Shown: positions 1-9,372, counted from the stretch's first letter. The stretch is 54,293 bases of DNA from Rubrivivax sp. (GCA_016790395.1 JAEUPH010000137.1:1-54293), one strand, 5' to 3'. Translations and numbers: made by a program. Notes: a model not told the origin generated them from the sequence alone.

Positions 1-327
1 CTGGACGCCGACTACGTGTTCGACGTGCGCGTGCTGCCCAACCCCTACTACATCCGCGAGCTGCGCCCGCTGTCGGGCCGCGACGCGCCGGTGGCCGCCT
101 ACCTGGAGCAGCAGCCCGAGGTGGGCGAGATGCTGCAGCAGATCCACGGCTTCCTCCAGCGCTGGCTGCCTTCGTTCGAGGACGACCAGCGCAGCTACCT
201 CACCGTGGCCGTGGGCTGCACCGGCGGGCAGCACCGCTCGGTGTATTCGGTCGAATGGCTGGCGCGCCGCTTCGACACGCGCTACGCCACCCTCATCCGC
301 CACCGTGAACTCGACGCCCGCGCCTGA
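1..327 (+). CDS. rapZ: RNase adapter protein RapZ, C-terminal part
   Basis: This is the 3' end of a RapZ/YvcJ gene; the reading frame is open from base 1, so the N-terminal P-loop domain lies outside the window. The visible 108 residues include the family's conserved C-terminal motif [10 protein letters not shown] and the preceding LPNPYY segment. RapZ binds glucosamine-6-phosphate and small RNAs and directs RNase E to GlmZ in enterobacteria; in Burkholderiales it normally sits near hprK/ptsN and the mutY/mutM region, which fits here. Its TGA overlaps the start of the next gene by 23 bases. The family call is secure; the cellular role in this organism is inferred from the family. Confidence 0.93.
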   Translation: MDADYVFDVRVLPNPYYIRELRPLSGRDAPVAAYLEQQPEVGEMLQQIHGFLQRWLPSFEDDQRSYLTVAVGCTGGQHRSVYSVEWLARRFDTRYATLIRHRELDARA

Positions 328-946
328 GGCCCCCTGGCCGGCGGAACTGCCGCTGTTCCCGCTGCAGCTGGTGCTGTTCCCTGGCGCCGTGCTCGGGCTG
401 CGCGTGTTCGAGGCGCGCTACCTCGATCTCATCGGCGAATGCCTGCGCACCCAGGCGCCCTTCGGCGTGCTGTGCCTGAAGGCTGGCGGGGAAGTCGGGC
501 GTGGGGGCAAGGCCGTGGCGCTGGAGAGCGTGGGCACGCTGGCCCACCTGGACGACGTGGACGCCGACGAACCCGGCATCCTGCACGTGCGCTGCCTGGG
601 CGGGCGCCGTTTCCGCCTCACCGGGCCGCCCACGCAGCGCGACAACGGCCTGTGGGTGGCACCGGCCGACCGCCTGCCGGCCGACCCGGCGCGCATGCCC
701 GGGCCGGCCATGCTGCAGACGGTGAGCGCGCTGGCCGAGGCCATCCGCAAGCTCAAGGCGCAGGACCGCGTGCCCTTCGCCGAACCCTACCGCCTGGACG
801 ACGCCGGCTGGGTGGCGAATCGCTGGTGCGAACTGCTGCCGGTGTCGCTGGCAGCCAAGCAGAAGCTGATGGAACTGGACGACCCGGTGATCCGCCTGTC
901 GCTGGTGGACGGCTTCCTGCGCGACAAGAAGGTCGTCGTCGGCTGA
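305..946 (+). CDS. Lon N-terminal (LON substrate-binding) domain protein
   Basis: A 213-residue protein consisting essentially of a stand-alone LON substrate-binding domain. The opening [25 protein letters not shown] is the typical first strand and loop of the Lon N domain; there is no AAA+ or Ser-Lys protease part. Such proteins are widespread in proteobacteria and their biochemical role is not settled, though substrate or polypeptide binding is assumed from the Lon domain. The start is a GTG at 305 inside the end of rapZ, suggesting translational coupling. It converges on mutY, whose stop lies two bases beyond its own. Confidence 0.85.
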   Translation: MNSTPAPEAPWPAELPLFPLQLVLFPGAVLGLRVFEARYLDLIGECLRTQAPFGVLCLKAGGEVGRGGKAVALESVGTLAHLDDVDADEPGILHVRCLGGRRFRLTGPPTQRDNGLWVAPADRLPADPARMPGPAMLQTVSALAEAIRKLKAQDRVPFAEPYRLDDAGWVANRWCELLPVSLAAKQKLMELDDPVIRLSLVDGFLRDKKVVVG

Positions 947-947
947 A

Positions 948-1979
948 TCAGGCTTCCAGCAGCCGGCGGATGGGCGCCGGCAGGCCAAGCGCCAGGGCCT
1001 CATCCAGCGTGAACCAGCGCCCGTCCGGGCAGGCTGCGGGCAGCTTCGCACGCGCCGGCAAGTCCCAGCGCAGGGGTTGCAGCGTCCAGTCGAAATGCGT
1101 CAGTGCATGTTCGACGTTCGGCAGCCACTCCCCTTTTCCCGGCCAGCCTTCGACCCAGGCCTCGGCGGCAGTGGCCGTGTCGAACTCCGGCAGGCTCCAC
1201 AGCCCGGACCACACGCCGGTGGCCGGGCGCTGCACCAGCAGCACGCGTTCGCCGCGCGTCAGCCACAGCAGCGCGTGCGTGCGCCGGCCGCGCTGGAGCT
1301 TCTTCGTCTTCACCGGGTAGCGCGCGGGCTCGCCCTCGCGCTGCGCCACGCAGGCCTCGGCCAGCGGGCAGAGCAGGCACGAAGGCTTGCGGGCCAGGCA
1401 CACGGTGGCGCCCAGGTCCATCAGGCCCTGCGTGTAGACGTCCACGTCACGGGGCGGCAGCAGCCCTTCGGCCAGCGTCCACAGGCGCCTTTCCTCGGCG
1501 GCGCTGGCGAGGTCGCCATCGAAGCCCAGGGCGCGGGTGAGCACGCGCTTGACATTGCCGTCCAGGATGGCCGCGCGCTCGCCAAAACAGAAGGCCGCGA
1601 TGGCCGCCGCCGTGCTGCGACCGATGCCCGGCAGCGTGGCCAGGGCCGCGGCCGAGCGAGGAAACTCGCCACCGTGCAAGGCCACCACGGCCTGCGCGCA
1701 ACGGTGCAGGTTGCGCGCCCGGCTGTAGTAGCCCAGGCCGCTCCACAGCGCCAGCACGTCGTCCAGCGGTGCCGCCGCGAGGGCCTGCACATCGGGGAAG
1801 CGGGCCAGGAAGCGCGGGTAGTACTCCAGCACCGTGGACACCTGCGTCTGCTGCAGCATCACTTCCGAGAGCCACACACGGTAGGCGTCGCGCGTGCCCT
1901 GCCAGGGCAGGCCGTGCCGGCCGTGCTGCCGCTGCCACCGCACCACACGGGCGGCCAGCGTGGGAGTGGCACGGCTCAA
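948..1979 (-). CDS. mutY: A/G-specific adenine DNA glycosylase MutY
   Basis: MutY removes adenine mispaired with 8-oxoguanine, completing the GO repair system with MutM upstream in the same operon. The roughly 343-residue protein shows the helix-hairpin-helix region (LPGIGRSTAAAI), the catalytic Asp in ILDGNVKRVL, and the [4Fe-4S] cysteines in C-x6-C-x2-C-x5-C spacing (CLARKPSCLLCPLAEAC). The C-terminal third is the NUDIX-like 8-oxoG recognition domain (QRPATGVWSGLWSLPEF). The frame is open further upstream, but I place the start at TTG 1979 because it overlaps the dynamin stop as TTGA and gives the usual family length; nothing upstream of it looks like MutY. Confidence 0.93.
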   Translation of the reverse strand: MSRATPTLAARVVRWQRQHGRHGLPWQGTRDAYRVWLSEVMLQQTQVSTVLEYYPRFLARFPDVQALAAAPLDDVLALWSGLGYYSRARNLHRCAQAVVALHGGEFPRSAAALATLPGIGRSTAAAIAAFCFGERAAILDGNVKRVLTRALGFDGDLASAAEERRLWTLAEGLLPPRDVDVYTQGLMDLGATVCLARKPSCLLCPLAEACVAQREGEPARYPVKTKKLQRGRRTHALLWLTRGERVLLVQRPATGVWSGLWSLPEFDTATAAEAWVEGWPGKGEWLPNVEHALTHFDWTLQPLRWDLPARAKLPAACPDGRWFTLDEALALGLPAPIRRLLEA

Positions 1980-3943
1980 GCCGCGTCCTGCGCGTCGGGC
2001 TGGGCTTCGGCCGTCAGCACGTGGGCGGCGCGGATGGCGTCGCTGGACAGCACGTCCAGCCGCTCGCCCAGCTGACGGAGGCTCTCGTCCTGCGACTGCA
2101 CTTCGTTGATGCGCTGTTCCAGGTCGCCCGCGGCCGCCTGCACGCGCTGCAGGGCTTCGCGCCGGCGCGTGAAGCCGCGGCGGCGCTCGCGCAACTGCAC
2201 TTCCACCTGGCTGGTGGCGCTCTTGCCCCACAGTTCAAGCTCGCCGGCGGCGTTCTCGAACACCACGCGCAGCCGCGACAACAGCATGCGCCTGAACTGC
2301 TCGGCAAAGCCCGGCGCCGCCATGCGCCAGGCCTGCGAGAAGCCCAGGTAGCGCACGTAGTTCTGCCCGATCAGCTCCAGCTCGGCGCGGAAGCTGCCCA
2401 GCCCGGGCACAGGAGCCAGCGAGAACGCGAAGCCGAACTCGGTATTCAGTTGCTTGAAGCTGCCGTCGAGCATTTCGCGCATCTCGGCGCTCAGGCGCTC
2501 GGCGTTGTCCATGGCCGAGCGCAAGCGCTTGAGCAAGGTCTCGAAGGCGCTCTTGGCGCCCAGGTTGAAGGGCTTGGCGCCCATCGCCGCCTGCATGGCC
2601 TGCAGTTCGGTGCGCAGCGACTCGCTGGACAGCGACGCCAGCGCGGAGCGCTGCTGCTTGGTCTGCACCGCGCGCAACGCCACCAGGCGGGCGCGGCAGC
2701 GTTCGAAATCGGCCATCTCGACATCGACACGCTCGATCATCATGCGCAGCTTGGCGCCGCTCTTGCCACGCAGGCCGCGCAGCTCCATCAGCTGTTCGGC
2801 CAGCTGGCGACGGCGGTCGGCGACGCGGCGCGTGGCGGTGCCGCGCAGCTGGTGCACCACGCCGACGGCCGACTGCACCAGCAGTTGCTGGCGCCGTGGC
2901 AGCAGTTCGCTGGCCAGGGCATCCTCCAGCGGCGGCAGGCGGCTGGCCGCGAGCGCCTCGGGGTGGCCTTCCACGCGCGCGGCCAGGGCCTCGCGGGCCG
3001 ACAGCGCGAAGACGCGGCTGGGGCGCACGTCGAGCATGTCGGCCGTGGTCTGACGCTGGTGCTCGATCTGCTCGTTCACCTGTTCGGTGGTGGCCAGAGG
3101 GTCGAGCAGGGTGTCGATCTTGTTGAGCACGACGAAGCGCTCGAGGCTGGCCTGCCCGAGGTGGTCGCGCCAGATGGTGAGGTCGGACTTGGTGACGCCG
3201 GTGTCGGCGCCCAGCACGAACACCACGGCATGCGCCGAGGGCAGCAGGCCCAGGGTCAGCTCGGGCTCGGCGCCGACCGCGTTGAGGCCCGGCGTGTCGA
3301 TGACGACGAGGCCGCGCTTGAGCAGCGGGTGCGGGTAGTTGATGACGGCGTGGCGCCATGCAGGCACCTCGACGCTGCCGTCGGCCCCGACCGGCGGATT
3401 GTCCTCGGGCTGCTGTTCGCTCCAGAAGCCGAGGGCCGCGGCCTGCTCCACGGTGACCCGCTGCGTGCGCGTGACCGCCGACAGCGCCTGGACCAGCGAC
3501 TGCGGCTCGGCGGGGTCCAGCGGCACCAGGTGCCAGTGGTCATCGCGGGTGCGCAGCTCCGCCAGCGACAGGCCACGCAGCCGCGTCTCGATGGGCAGCA
3601 GCGCCAGGCGTGGCGGCGTGCCGGCCTCGAAGCGAAGTTCCACCGGGCACATGGTGGTGCGCCCGGGCGTGGCCGGCAACACGCGCCGGCCGGCATCGGC
3701 AAAGAAGATGGCGTTGATCAGCTCGGACTTGCCGCGCGAGAACTCGGCCACGAAGGCCAGCACCAGCTTCTCGGAGGCCAGCCGCTCGCGCAGGGCGGCC
3801 AGCACGGCGGCATCGGTGTCGTCGAGCAGGTCGTGCTCGACCAGCGCCTTGCCCAGTTGCGCGATCTGCCGGTCCAGCGCGGCGCGCCAGGACGCCAGGG
3901 CGTCCAGGCGTTCGGCGATGAGGCTGGTCGGGGTGGTGGCCAT
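1976..3943 (-). CDS. Dynamin-family GTPase
   Basis: A 655-residue bacterial dynamin-like protein. The GTPase domain occupies about the first 300 residues, with G1 EFSRGKSELINA (the usual first glycine of the P-loop is replaced by alanine), G3 DTPGLN and G4 LNKIDT. The remaining 350 residues are charged and helical, as expected of the dynamin middle/GED-like stalk. Bacterial dynamin-like proteins are large membrane-associated GTPases involved in membrane maintenance or stress. The gene lies between mutM and mutY; its TGA overlaps the mutY TTG. Why a membrane GTPase should be co-transcribed with two oxidative-damage glycosylases is not evident from the sequence. Confidence 0.88.
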   Translation of the reverse strand: MATTPTSLIAERLDALASWRAALDRQIAQLGKALVEHDLLDDTDAAVLAALRERLASEKLVLAFVAEFSRGKSELINAIFFADAGRRVLPATPGRTTMCPVELRFEAGTPPRLALLPIETRLRGLSLAELRTRDDHWHLVPLDPAEPQSLVQALSAVTRTQRVTVEQAAALGFWSEQQPEDNPPVGADGSVEVPAWRHAVINYPHPLLKRGLVVIDTPGLNAVGAEPELTLGLLPSAHAVVFVLGADTGVTKSDLTIWRDHLGQASLERFVVLNKIDTLLDPLATTEQVNEQIEHQRQTTADMLDVRPSRVFALSAREALAARVEGHPEALAASRLPPLEDALASELLPRRQQLLVQSAVGVVHQLRGTATRRVADRRRQLAEQLMELRGLRGKSGAKLRMMIERVDVEMADFERCRARLVALRAVQTKQQRSALASLSSESLRTELQAMQAAMGAKPFNLGAKSAFETLLKRLRSAMDNAERLSAEMREMLDGSFKQLNTEFGFAFSLAPVPGLGSFRAELELIGQNYVRYLGFSQAWRMAAPGFAEQFRRMLLSRLRVVFENAAGELELWGKSATSQVEVQLRERRRGFTRRREALQRVQAAAGDLEQRINEVQSQDESLRQLGERLDVLSSDAIRAAHVLTAEAQPDAQDAA

Positions 3944-4024
3944 GGCAGCGAGCGAAGCATCCTAGCGCAGGCACCCCGGCGGAGAGGGGGTGGGATGCAC
4001 GCTTTGTCACACACGCAGAGGTGT

Positions 4025-4858
4025 TTACCGGCGCTGACAAACTGGACAGAAGTAGGTGGAGCGCTGCGCCTGCACGATGCGTTTCACCGGCCCGCCACAG
4101 CGACCGCAGGCCTGGCCTTCGCGCCCGTAGACCGCGGCCTCGGCCTGGTACGCGCCGCTGGCGCCATGCACGTCGGTGAAGTCGCGCAGCGTGCTGCCGC
4201 CGAGATCGAGCGCGCGGGCCAGCGTCTTGCGCAAGGCTGCCAGAAGCCGCTCGGCACGCGGGCGGCTGATGCGATCGGCCCGCAGCGCCGGGTGGATGCC
4301 GGCCAGGAACAAGGCCTCGCAGGCGTAGATGTTGCCGGCGCCGACGATCACGTCACCGGCGAGCAGCACCGACTTGATGGGCGCGCGGCGCGCGCGCAAG
4401 CCGGCGTGGAAGCTGGCCGGTGTCAGCGCTGCGTCGAAGGGTTCGGCACCCAGTCGGGCCAGCAGCGTGGCCGCCGGCGGCAGGTCCAGGGCCGGCGCGA
4501 AGACCACGGCGCCGAAGCGCCGGGGGTCGTTCAGCCGCAGCGTGCCGCGGTCAGTGACGAGATCGAAGTGGTCGTGCGGACCGGGCGGCGGCGGCGCCGC
4601 CAGCAGGCCCAGCGAACCCGACATGCCCAGGTGCATCAGCAGTCCGCCGGCGGGCCGGCCGGCGGCTTCGGCCAAGGGCAACCAGAGGTACTTGCCGCGG
4701 CGCGCGACCTCGCCCACCTGCAGGCGCTGCAAGGACGCCGGCGCCACGCCCAGGGGCCAGCGCAGGGGCTTGCCGAGCCGCAGCGCGAGCACGGTGGCCC
4801 CCCTCAGGGGTGCGGCGATGCCGCGCCGCGTGACCTCGACTTCCGGCAACTCGGGCAT
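4025..4858 (-). CDS. mutM: Formamidopyrimidine-DNA glycosylase MutM
   Basis: MutM (Fpg) excises 8-oxoguanine and ring-opened purines and cleaves the abasic strand. The 277-residue protein begins with the diagnostic MPELPEVE, in which Pro2 is the Schiff-base nucleophile and Glu3 the acid, and ends with the zinc finger [11 protein letters not shown]...FCPVCQ. The H2TH segment ([21 protein letters not shown]) is intact. It heads the minus-strand operon mutM-dynamin-mutY and is divergent from the TPR gene; the 81-base gap to the dynamin gene shows no terminator. Confidence 0.96.
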   Translation of the reverse strand: MPELPEVEVTRRGIAAPLRGATVLALRLGKPLRWPLGVAPASLQRLQVGEVARRGKYLWLPLAEAAGRPAGGLLMHLGMSGSLGLLAAPPPPGPHDHFDLVTDRGTLRLNDPRRFGAVVFAPALDLPPAATLLARLGAEPFDAALTPASFHAGLRARRAPIKSVLLAGDVIVGAGNIYACEALFLAGIHPALRADRISRPRAERLLAALRKTLARALDLGGSTLRDFTDVHGASGAYQAEAAVYGREGQACGRCGGPVKRIVQAQRSTYFCPVCQRR

Positions 4859-4938
4859 GAACTCTCGCCGGGCTCCGGCTCTGGCGGGGCTGGGAAGGCT
4901 CCGAGGGAACGCATTATGTGAGAATGAATCCAGAGGTC

Positions 4939-6759
4939 ATGCCCACACACCTGCCCCCCATGCCACGGCCCCTTCCGTGGCTGCGCACCGCGCTGGCCGC
5001 TGCCGCCCTCGTCCTCGTCGGTGGCAGCGCCCATGCGCAGACCGAGCCCGGGGAGCCCAAGCCTGCCGGCCCGCCCGTGAACTCGGCGATGGACGACCGG
5101 CTGTTCTACCAGTTGCTCGTTGGCGAGATGGCACTGAACGGTGGCGACCCCGGCAGCGCCTACGAACTCATGCTCGACGCCGCGCGGCGCACGCGCGATG
5201 CCGGCCTGTTCCGGCGCGCGGTGGACATCGCGCTGCAGGCGCGCGCCGGCGAACAGGCCCTGACGGCCGTGCGGGCCTGGCGCGAAGCGCTGCCCAGCTC
5301 GGCCGACGCCACGCGCACGCACCTGCAGATCCTGGTGGCGCTGAACCGCGCCACGGCGCTGGCCGAACCGCTGCGCACGCTGCTGGCGCAGACCCCGGCG
5401 GCCGACCGTCCGGGCCTCATCAGTGCCCTGCCGCGCTTCGTCATGCGTGGGGGCGAGACCCGGCTCGTCGCCGCCCAGCTCGAAGACGCTCTCAAGCCCT
5501 ACCGTGACGACGCCGCCACCCGCATTCCGGCGCGTGTGGCCGTGGGCCGCGCCTGGCTGGAAGCGCGAGATCCCGAGCGCGCCCTGGCGCTGGCGCGCGA
5601 AGCCCAGGCCCTGGAACCGGCGGCACCCGGCCCGGTGCTGCTGGCGCTTCAGATGCTCAAGCAACGGCCGGAGGCCGAAGGCCTCGTGCAGGAGTACCTG
5701 CGCCAGGACAAGGCCGAGCCGCAGATCCGGCTGGCCTTCGTCCGCGAGCTGACGAGCGCGCAGCGCTACCCCGACGCCGTGGCGCAACTGGAAACCGTGA
5801 CGCGCCAGCAGCCCGATCTGGCGCCCCCCTTCCTGTCGCTGGGCGCGCTCTATCTGGAGCTGAAGCAGCCCAAGGAAGGCGAAGCCGCGCTGCTGCGCTA
5901 TGTCGAACTCGTGCAAAAGGCCGCGGCAGCGCCCCAGGCGCCGGCCGATGCCGCCGACGACGATGACGACGAGGCGCCGTCGCGCCCCGAACAGGGTCTG
6001 ACGCAGGCCTGGCTGATGCTGGCGCAATCGGCCGAGCAGCGGGCCGACTTCGCTGCGGCCGAACGCTGGCTGGGCAAGATCGACGACCCGCAGCGCGCGC
6101 TGGAAGTGCAGGTGCGCCGCGCCTCCATGCTGGCGCGGCAGGGCAAGTTGACGCAGGCGAGGGAACTCATCCGCAAGGTCCCGGAGCGTCGCGCCGACGA
6201 TGCCCGTGCCAAGCTCGCGGCCGAAGCCGGCGTGCTGCGCGACGTGAAGCGCTGGCGCGAGGCCTACGACGTGCTGGCCAGCGCCTCCAAGCGCTTCGCG
6301 GACGACACCGACCTGCTCTACGAGCAGGCCATGATGGCGGAGAAGATGGACCGGCTCGACGACATGGAGCGACTGCTGCGCCGTGTCATCGAACTCAAGC
6401 CCGAGAGCCCGCATGCGCACAACGCGCTGGGCTACTCGCTGGCCGACCGCCGGCTGCGGCTGCCCGAGGCGCGGGCCCTGGTGCAGCGGGCGCTGGAACT
6501 GGCGCCGGGCGATCCCTTCATCACCGACAGCCTGGGCTGGGTCGAGTTCCGCATGGGCAACCGCGAGGAAGCGCTGCGCCTGCTCCGCAGCGCCTACGCC
6601 ATCCGGCCCGACACCGAGATCGCCGCCCACCTGGGCGAGGTGCTGTGGGCCCTGGGCCAGCGCGACGAAGCCCGCCGCGTGTGGCGCGAGGGCAAGGGGC
6701 GCGACGCCGCCAACGACGTGCTGCGCGAGACGCTGGCCCGGCTGCGCGTCGACCTGTGA
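4939..6759 (+). CDS. Exported tetratricopeptide repeat protein
   Basis: A roughly 606-residue TPR protein with an N-terminal signal peptide (hydrophobic stretch RTALAAAALVLVGG, cleavage after AHA). Most of the sequence is helical repeat, and the clearest TPRs are in the last 150 residues (AHNALGYSLADRRLRLPEAR, ITDSLGWVEFRMGNREEALR). An acidic, low-complexity stretch with alternating Ala and Asp lies around residues 325-350. TPR proteins directly before lolB in Burkholderiales are common and are presumed periplasmic or outer-membrane assembly factors. I chose ATG 4939; GTG 4918, ATG 4924 and ATG 4957 are also in frame and none has a strong ribosome binding site. The TGA overlaps the lolB start as GTGA. 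Confidence 0.85.
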   Translation: MPTHLPPMPRPLPWLRTALAAAALVLVGGSAHAQTEPGEPKPAGPPVNSAMDDRLFYQLLVGEMALNGGDPGSAYELMLDAARRTRDAGLFRRAVDIALQARAGEQALTAVRAWREALPSSADATRTHLQILVALNRATALAEPLRTLLAQTPAADRPGLISALPRFVMRGGETRLVAAQLEDALKPYRDDAATRIPARVAVGRAWLEARDPERALALAREAQALEPAAPGPVLLALQMLKQRPEAEGLVQEYLRQDKAEPQIRLAFVRELTSAQRYPDAVAQLETVTRQQPDLAPPFLSLGALYLELKQPKEGEAALLRYVELVQKAAAAPQAPADAADDDDDEAPSRPEQGLTQAWLMLAQSAEQRADFAAAERWLGKIDDPQRALEVQVRRASMLARQGKLTQARELIRKVPERRADDARAKLAAEAGVLRDVKRWREAYDVLASASKRFADDTDLLYEQAMMAEKMDRLDDMERLLRRVIELKPESPHAHNALGYSLADRRLRLPEARALVQRALELAPGDPFITDSLGWVEFRMGNREEALRLLRSAYAIRPDTEIAAHLGEVLWALGQRDEARRVWREGKGRDAANDVLRETLARLRVDL

Positions 6760-7277
6760 AGCGCCGCGCCCTGGCGCTGTGGCCGCTGGTGCTGCTGGGC
6801 GCCTGTGCCAGCCCGCCCCGCGCGGCGAACGAAGCGCCATGGACCTCGGGGCGCCTGAGCGTGCGCATCGAAGCCACCGAAACGCGGCCGGCGCAGTCCG
6901 TCAATGCGTCTTTCGAACTGCAAGGCGGCGGCGACCGCGGCGAGCTGCGGCTGAACTCCCCCCTGGGCACCCGCGTGGCCAGCGCGCGCTGGGCGCCCGG
7001 GCTCGCGGTACTGAGCCATGGCGATGGCGAGCAGCGATTCGCCGACCTCGCCGACCTGTCGCGTCAGGCCCTGGGCGAGAACCTGCCACTGGCCGCGCTG
7101 CCCGACTGGCTGGCCGGTCGGCCCTGGCCCGCGGCGCCGCACGTGGCGGGCGAGTCGGGCTTCGAACAACTGGGCTGGCAGGTATCGCTGGCCCGCCGCA
7201 GCGAGGGTTGGGTGGAGGCACGCCGCGCTGCCGCGCCTGCGGTGCTGTTGCGTGTCAAGCTGGACGAGTCCCCATGA
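6756..7277 (+). CDS. lolB: Outer-membrane lipoprotein receptor LolB
   Basis: LolB accepts lipoproteins from LolA and inserts them in the outer membrane. The 173-residue product starts at GTG 6756, overlapping the TPR stop, and has a lipoprotein signal with lipobox LLGAC (Cys about residue 17). The body matches the LolB shape: ASFELQGGGDRGELRLNSPLGTR, then the DWLAGRPWP segment typical of the family. Its position before ispE is conserved in proteobacteria and supports the assignment. The TGA overlaps the ispE ATG by four bases. Confidence 0.9.
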   Translation: MKRRALALWPLVLLGACASPPRAANEAPWTSGRLSVRIEATETRPAQSVNASFELQGGGDRGELRLNSPLGTRVASARWAPGLAVLSHGDGEQRFADLADLSRQALGENLPLAALPDWLAGRPWPAAPHVAGESGFEQLGWQVSLARRSEGWVEARRAAAPAVLLRVKLDESP

Positions 7278-8173
7278 CCCTGCGCGCGCTCCACGACCTG
7301 CCTGCGCCGGCGAAACTGAACCTGTTCCTGCACATCGTCGGCCGCCGTGCCGACGGCTACCACCTGCTGCAGTCGCCCTTCGTGCTGATCGATTGGGCCG
7401 ACACCCTCCACGTCGAGCGGCGTGACGACGGCCGCCTGAGCCGCCATGACCTGGGGCCGACCCTGCCGGCCGACGATCTGTGCCTGCGCGCCGCCCGGCT
7501 GCTGCAGGCCGAAAGCGGCTGCAGACTGGGCGCGGACATCCACATCCACAAGCAGGTGCCCTGGGGCGCCGGGCTGGGCGGCGGCAGTTCGGATGCCGCC
7601 ACCGTGCTGCTGGCGCTGAACCGCCTGTGGGGTCTGCGCTGGCCCCGGGAACGGCTCGCGGCACTGGGCCTGAAGCTGGGCGCCGACGTGCCCTTCTTCG
7701 TGGGCGGCCGCAATGCCTTCGTCGAGGGCATTGGCGAGCAACTGCGGCCGATGGATTTCCCTTTGCAGGCCTACGCCGTGGTGAAGCCGCCGGTGGCACT
7801 GCCCACGAAGGAGATCTTCGCGCACCCGCTGCTCAAGCGCGACACGGTTCCTGTTATAGTTGAGGGCTCTTCTGAGGACGCTGGGTGCACACGGGCACCG
7901 GCGGCGTGGCTGGCAGGCTTTGGCACCAACGACCTGCAACGCGCCGCCGAAGACCGGGCCCCCGAGGTGGCGCAAGCCGCCAGCTTCCTGGAGTCCCGCT
8001 TCGGCAACAGCCGCATGTCGGGTTCCGGCAGCGCGGTCTTTGCAAGAGTCGGTTCTTCCACCTCACCCGTGGCGACAGAAGCCGGGGCAAGTCTTCCAGA
8101 CCTGCCTGCAGGCTGGGTGGGACGGTGGTGCCGAAGCCTGGAAGCGCACCCGCTGGTGGCGTGGCCCGGCTGA
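7274..8173 (+). CDS. ispE: 4-diphosphocytidyl-2-C-methyl-D-erythritol kinase
   Basis: IspE phosphorylates CDP-methylerythritol in the non-mevalonate isoprenoid pathway. The 299-residue protein has the N-terminal PAKLNLFLHI with catalytic Lys, the GHMP ATP motif PWGAGLGGGSSDAATV, and the C-terminal glycine loop RMSGSGSAVFA. Length and order are normal. About residues 194-205 (VPVIVEGSSEDAG) look less like the family than their surroundings; the underlying DNA holds an extended -10-like promoter (7852-7860), so this part of the coding sequence may also be shaped by a regulatory role. Confidence 0.95.
   Translation: MTLRALHDLPAPAKLNLFLHIVGRRADGYHLLQSPFVLIDWADTLHVERRDDGRLSRHDLGPTLPADDLCLRAARLLQAESGCRLGADIHIHKQVPWGAGLGGGSSDAATVLLALNRLWGLRWPRERLAALGLKLGADVPFFVGGRNAFVEGIGEQLRPMDFPLQAYAVVKPPVALPTKEIFAHPLLKRDTVPVIVEGSSEDAGCTRAPAAWLAGFGTNDLQRAAEDRAPEVAQAASFLESRFGNSRMSGSGSAVFARVGSSTSPVATEAGASLPDLPAGWVGRWCRSLEAHPLVAWPG
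7852..7860 (+). promoter_or_regulatory. Possible internal promoter (extended -10) for tRNA-Gln/prs
   Basis: Inside ispE the sequence TGTTATAGT matches an extended -10 element (TGnTATAnT) in an otherwise very GC-rich coding region. No good -35 hexamer is visible 17 bases upstream, which is tolerated for extended -10 promoters. It points toward tRNA-Gln and prs, which would otherwise depend on ispE read-through. This is a motif-level suggestion only. Confidence 0.3.
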
Positions 8174-8215
8174 AAACCGGTTTTGGGGGCCGGGGCGTGA
8201 GCCGCGGTCCTGTGT

Positions 8216-8292
8216 AGGGGAGTCGCCAAGTTGGTCAAGGCATCGGATTTTGATTCCGACATGCGAGGGTTCGAGTCCTTCCTCCCCTGCCA
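8216..8292 (+). tRNA. tRNA-Gln (anticodon TTG)
   Basis: A 77-base cloverleaf with encoded CCA. The acceptor arms AGGGGAG and CTCCCCT pair fully, with G as discriminator. The anticodon stem TCGGA/TCCGA encloses loop TTTTGAT, giving anticodon TTG for glutamine. The T arm GAGGG-TTCGAGT-CCTTC is present with one G-T pair. The position between ispE and prs is the usual one for tRNA-Gln in betaproteobacteria. Confidence 0.97.
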
Positions 8293-8299
8293 AATCACA

Positions 8300-8400
8300 C
8301 CACCCTGCAGCGCCAGCGGCGCTCCCCTCGAGGGGCGACGCCGACGGCCCGGCGAAGCCGGTTCCGTGGCGTCTGCTGGATGGGCCCTTCCTTCTGAGCG
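8300..8400. repeat. Dispersed intergenic palindromic repeat, copy 1
   Basis: Between tRNA-Gln and prs lies a GC-rich segment with nested dyads: CTCCCCTCGAGGGGCG, then GACGCC with a matching GGCGTC about 30 bases later enclosing GGCCCGGCGAAGCCGG. A related segment with the shared core CCAGCGGCGC-CCCC-nGAGGGG occurs at about 50775-50850. Elements of this style are common between genes of Comamonadaceae-like genomes; the copy number here cannot be known from one window. Confidence 0.5.
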
Positions 8401-8409
8401 AGGCTGACC

Positions 8410-9372
8410 GTGCTGTTCAACACCGTGCTGTTCACCGGCAACGCCAACCCGGTGCTGGCTCGCGAGATCGCCAGCCACCTGGGCGTCGAACTCGGCCAGG
8501 CCTCGGTGGGGCGCTTCTCCGACGGCGAAGTGACGGTCGAGATCCGCCAGAACGTGCGCGCCCGCGACGTCTTCGTGGTGCAGTCCACCTGCGCACCGAC
8601 CAACGACAACCTGATGGAGTTGTTGATCATGGTCGATGCGCTCAAGCGTGCCAGCGCACGCCGCATCACTGCCGTGATCCCCTACTTCGGCTACGCACGG
8701 CAGGACCGCCGCCCGCGCAGCACCCGTGTGCCCATCAGCGCCAAGGTGGTCGCCAACCTGCTGGAAACCGTGGGCGTGGAGCGCGTGCTCACCATGGACC
8801 TGCACGCCGACCAGATCCAGGGCTTCTTCGACATCCCGGTCGACAACATCTACGCCAGCCCGGTGCTGCTGTCGGACCTGCAGAGCAAGAGCTACACCAA
8901 CCTCGTCGTCATCTCGCCCGACATCGGCGGCGTGGTGCGCGCCCGGGCGCTGGCCAAGCAGCTGGGCTGCGACCTCGCCATCATCGACAAGCGCCGCCCC
9001 ACGGCCAACGTGTCCGAAGTGATGCACGTCATCGGCGAGATCGAAGGCCGCAACTGCGTGATCATGGACGACATGATCGACACCGCCGGCACCCTGGTGA
9101 AGGCGGCCGAGGTGCTGAAGGCGCGCGGCGCCAGGAGCGTGTATGCCTACTGCACGCACCCGGTGTTCAGCGGCCCCGCGGTCGACCGCATCGGCAAGAG
9201 CCAGATCGACGAAGTCGTCATCACGAACACCATCCCCCTGTCAGACGCCGCCAAGGCCTGCCCGAAGATCCGGCAGCTCTCGGTGGCCTTCCTCTTTGCC
9301 GAGACCATCCGCCGCATCAGCGACGGTGAATCGGTGACCTCGCTGTTCGCAGAGCAGAACAGCAATTTCTGA
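8410..9372 (+). CDS. prs: Ribose-phosphate pyrophosphokinase
   Basis: Prs makes PRPP from ribose-5-phosphate and ATP, feeding purine, pyrimidine, histidine (hisG lies in this window) and tryptophan synthesis. The 320-residue protein carries the flexible-loop and metal motifs of class I enzymes: [11 protein letters not shown] near the start, [31 protein letters not shown], and the PRPP-binding loop [14 protein letters not shown] use GTG 8410 because family proteins begin a few residues before FTGNANP; no better start is present. rplY follows after 37 bases. Confidence 0.96.
   Translation: MLFNTVLFTGNANPVLAREIASHLGVELGQASVGRFSDGEVTVEIRQNVRARDVFVVQSTCAPTNDNLMELLIMVDALKRASARRITAVIPYFGYARQDRRPRSTRVPISAKVVANLLETVGVERVLTMDLHADQIQGFFDIPVDNIYASPVLLSDLQSKSYTNLVVISPDIGGVVRARALAKQLGCDLAIIDKRRPTANVSEVMHVIGEIEGRNCVIMDDMIDTAGTLVKAAEVLKARGARSVYAYCTHPVFSGPAVDRIGKSQIDEVVITNTIPLSDAAKACPKIRQLSVAFLFAETIRRISDGESVTSLFAEQNSNF

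Noticed and set aside
1769..4921. A 1050-codon plus-strand open frame opposite mutY, the dynamin gene and mutM
   Set aside because: Composition is that of the antisense of GC-rich genes, no domain is visible, and three well-supported genes occupy the other strand.
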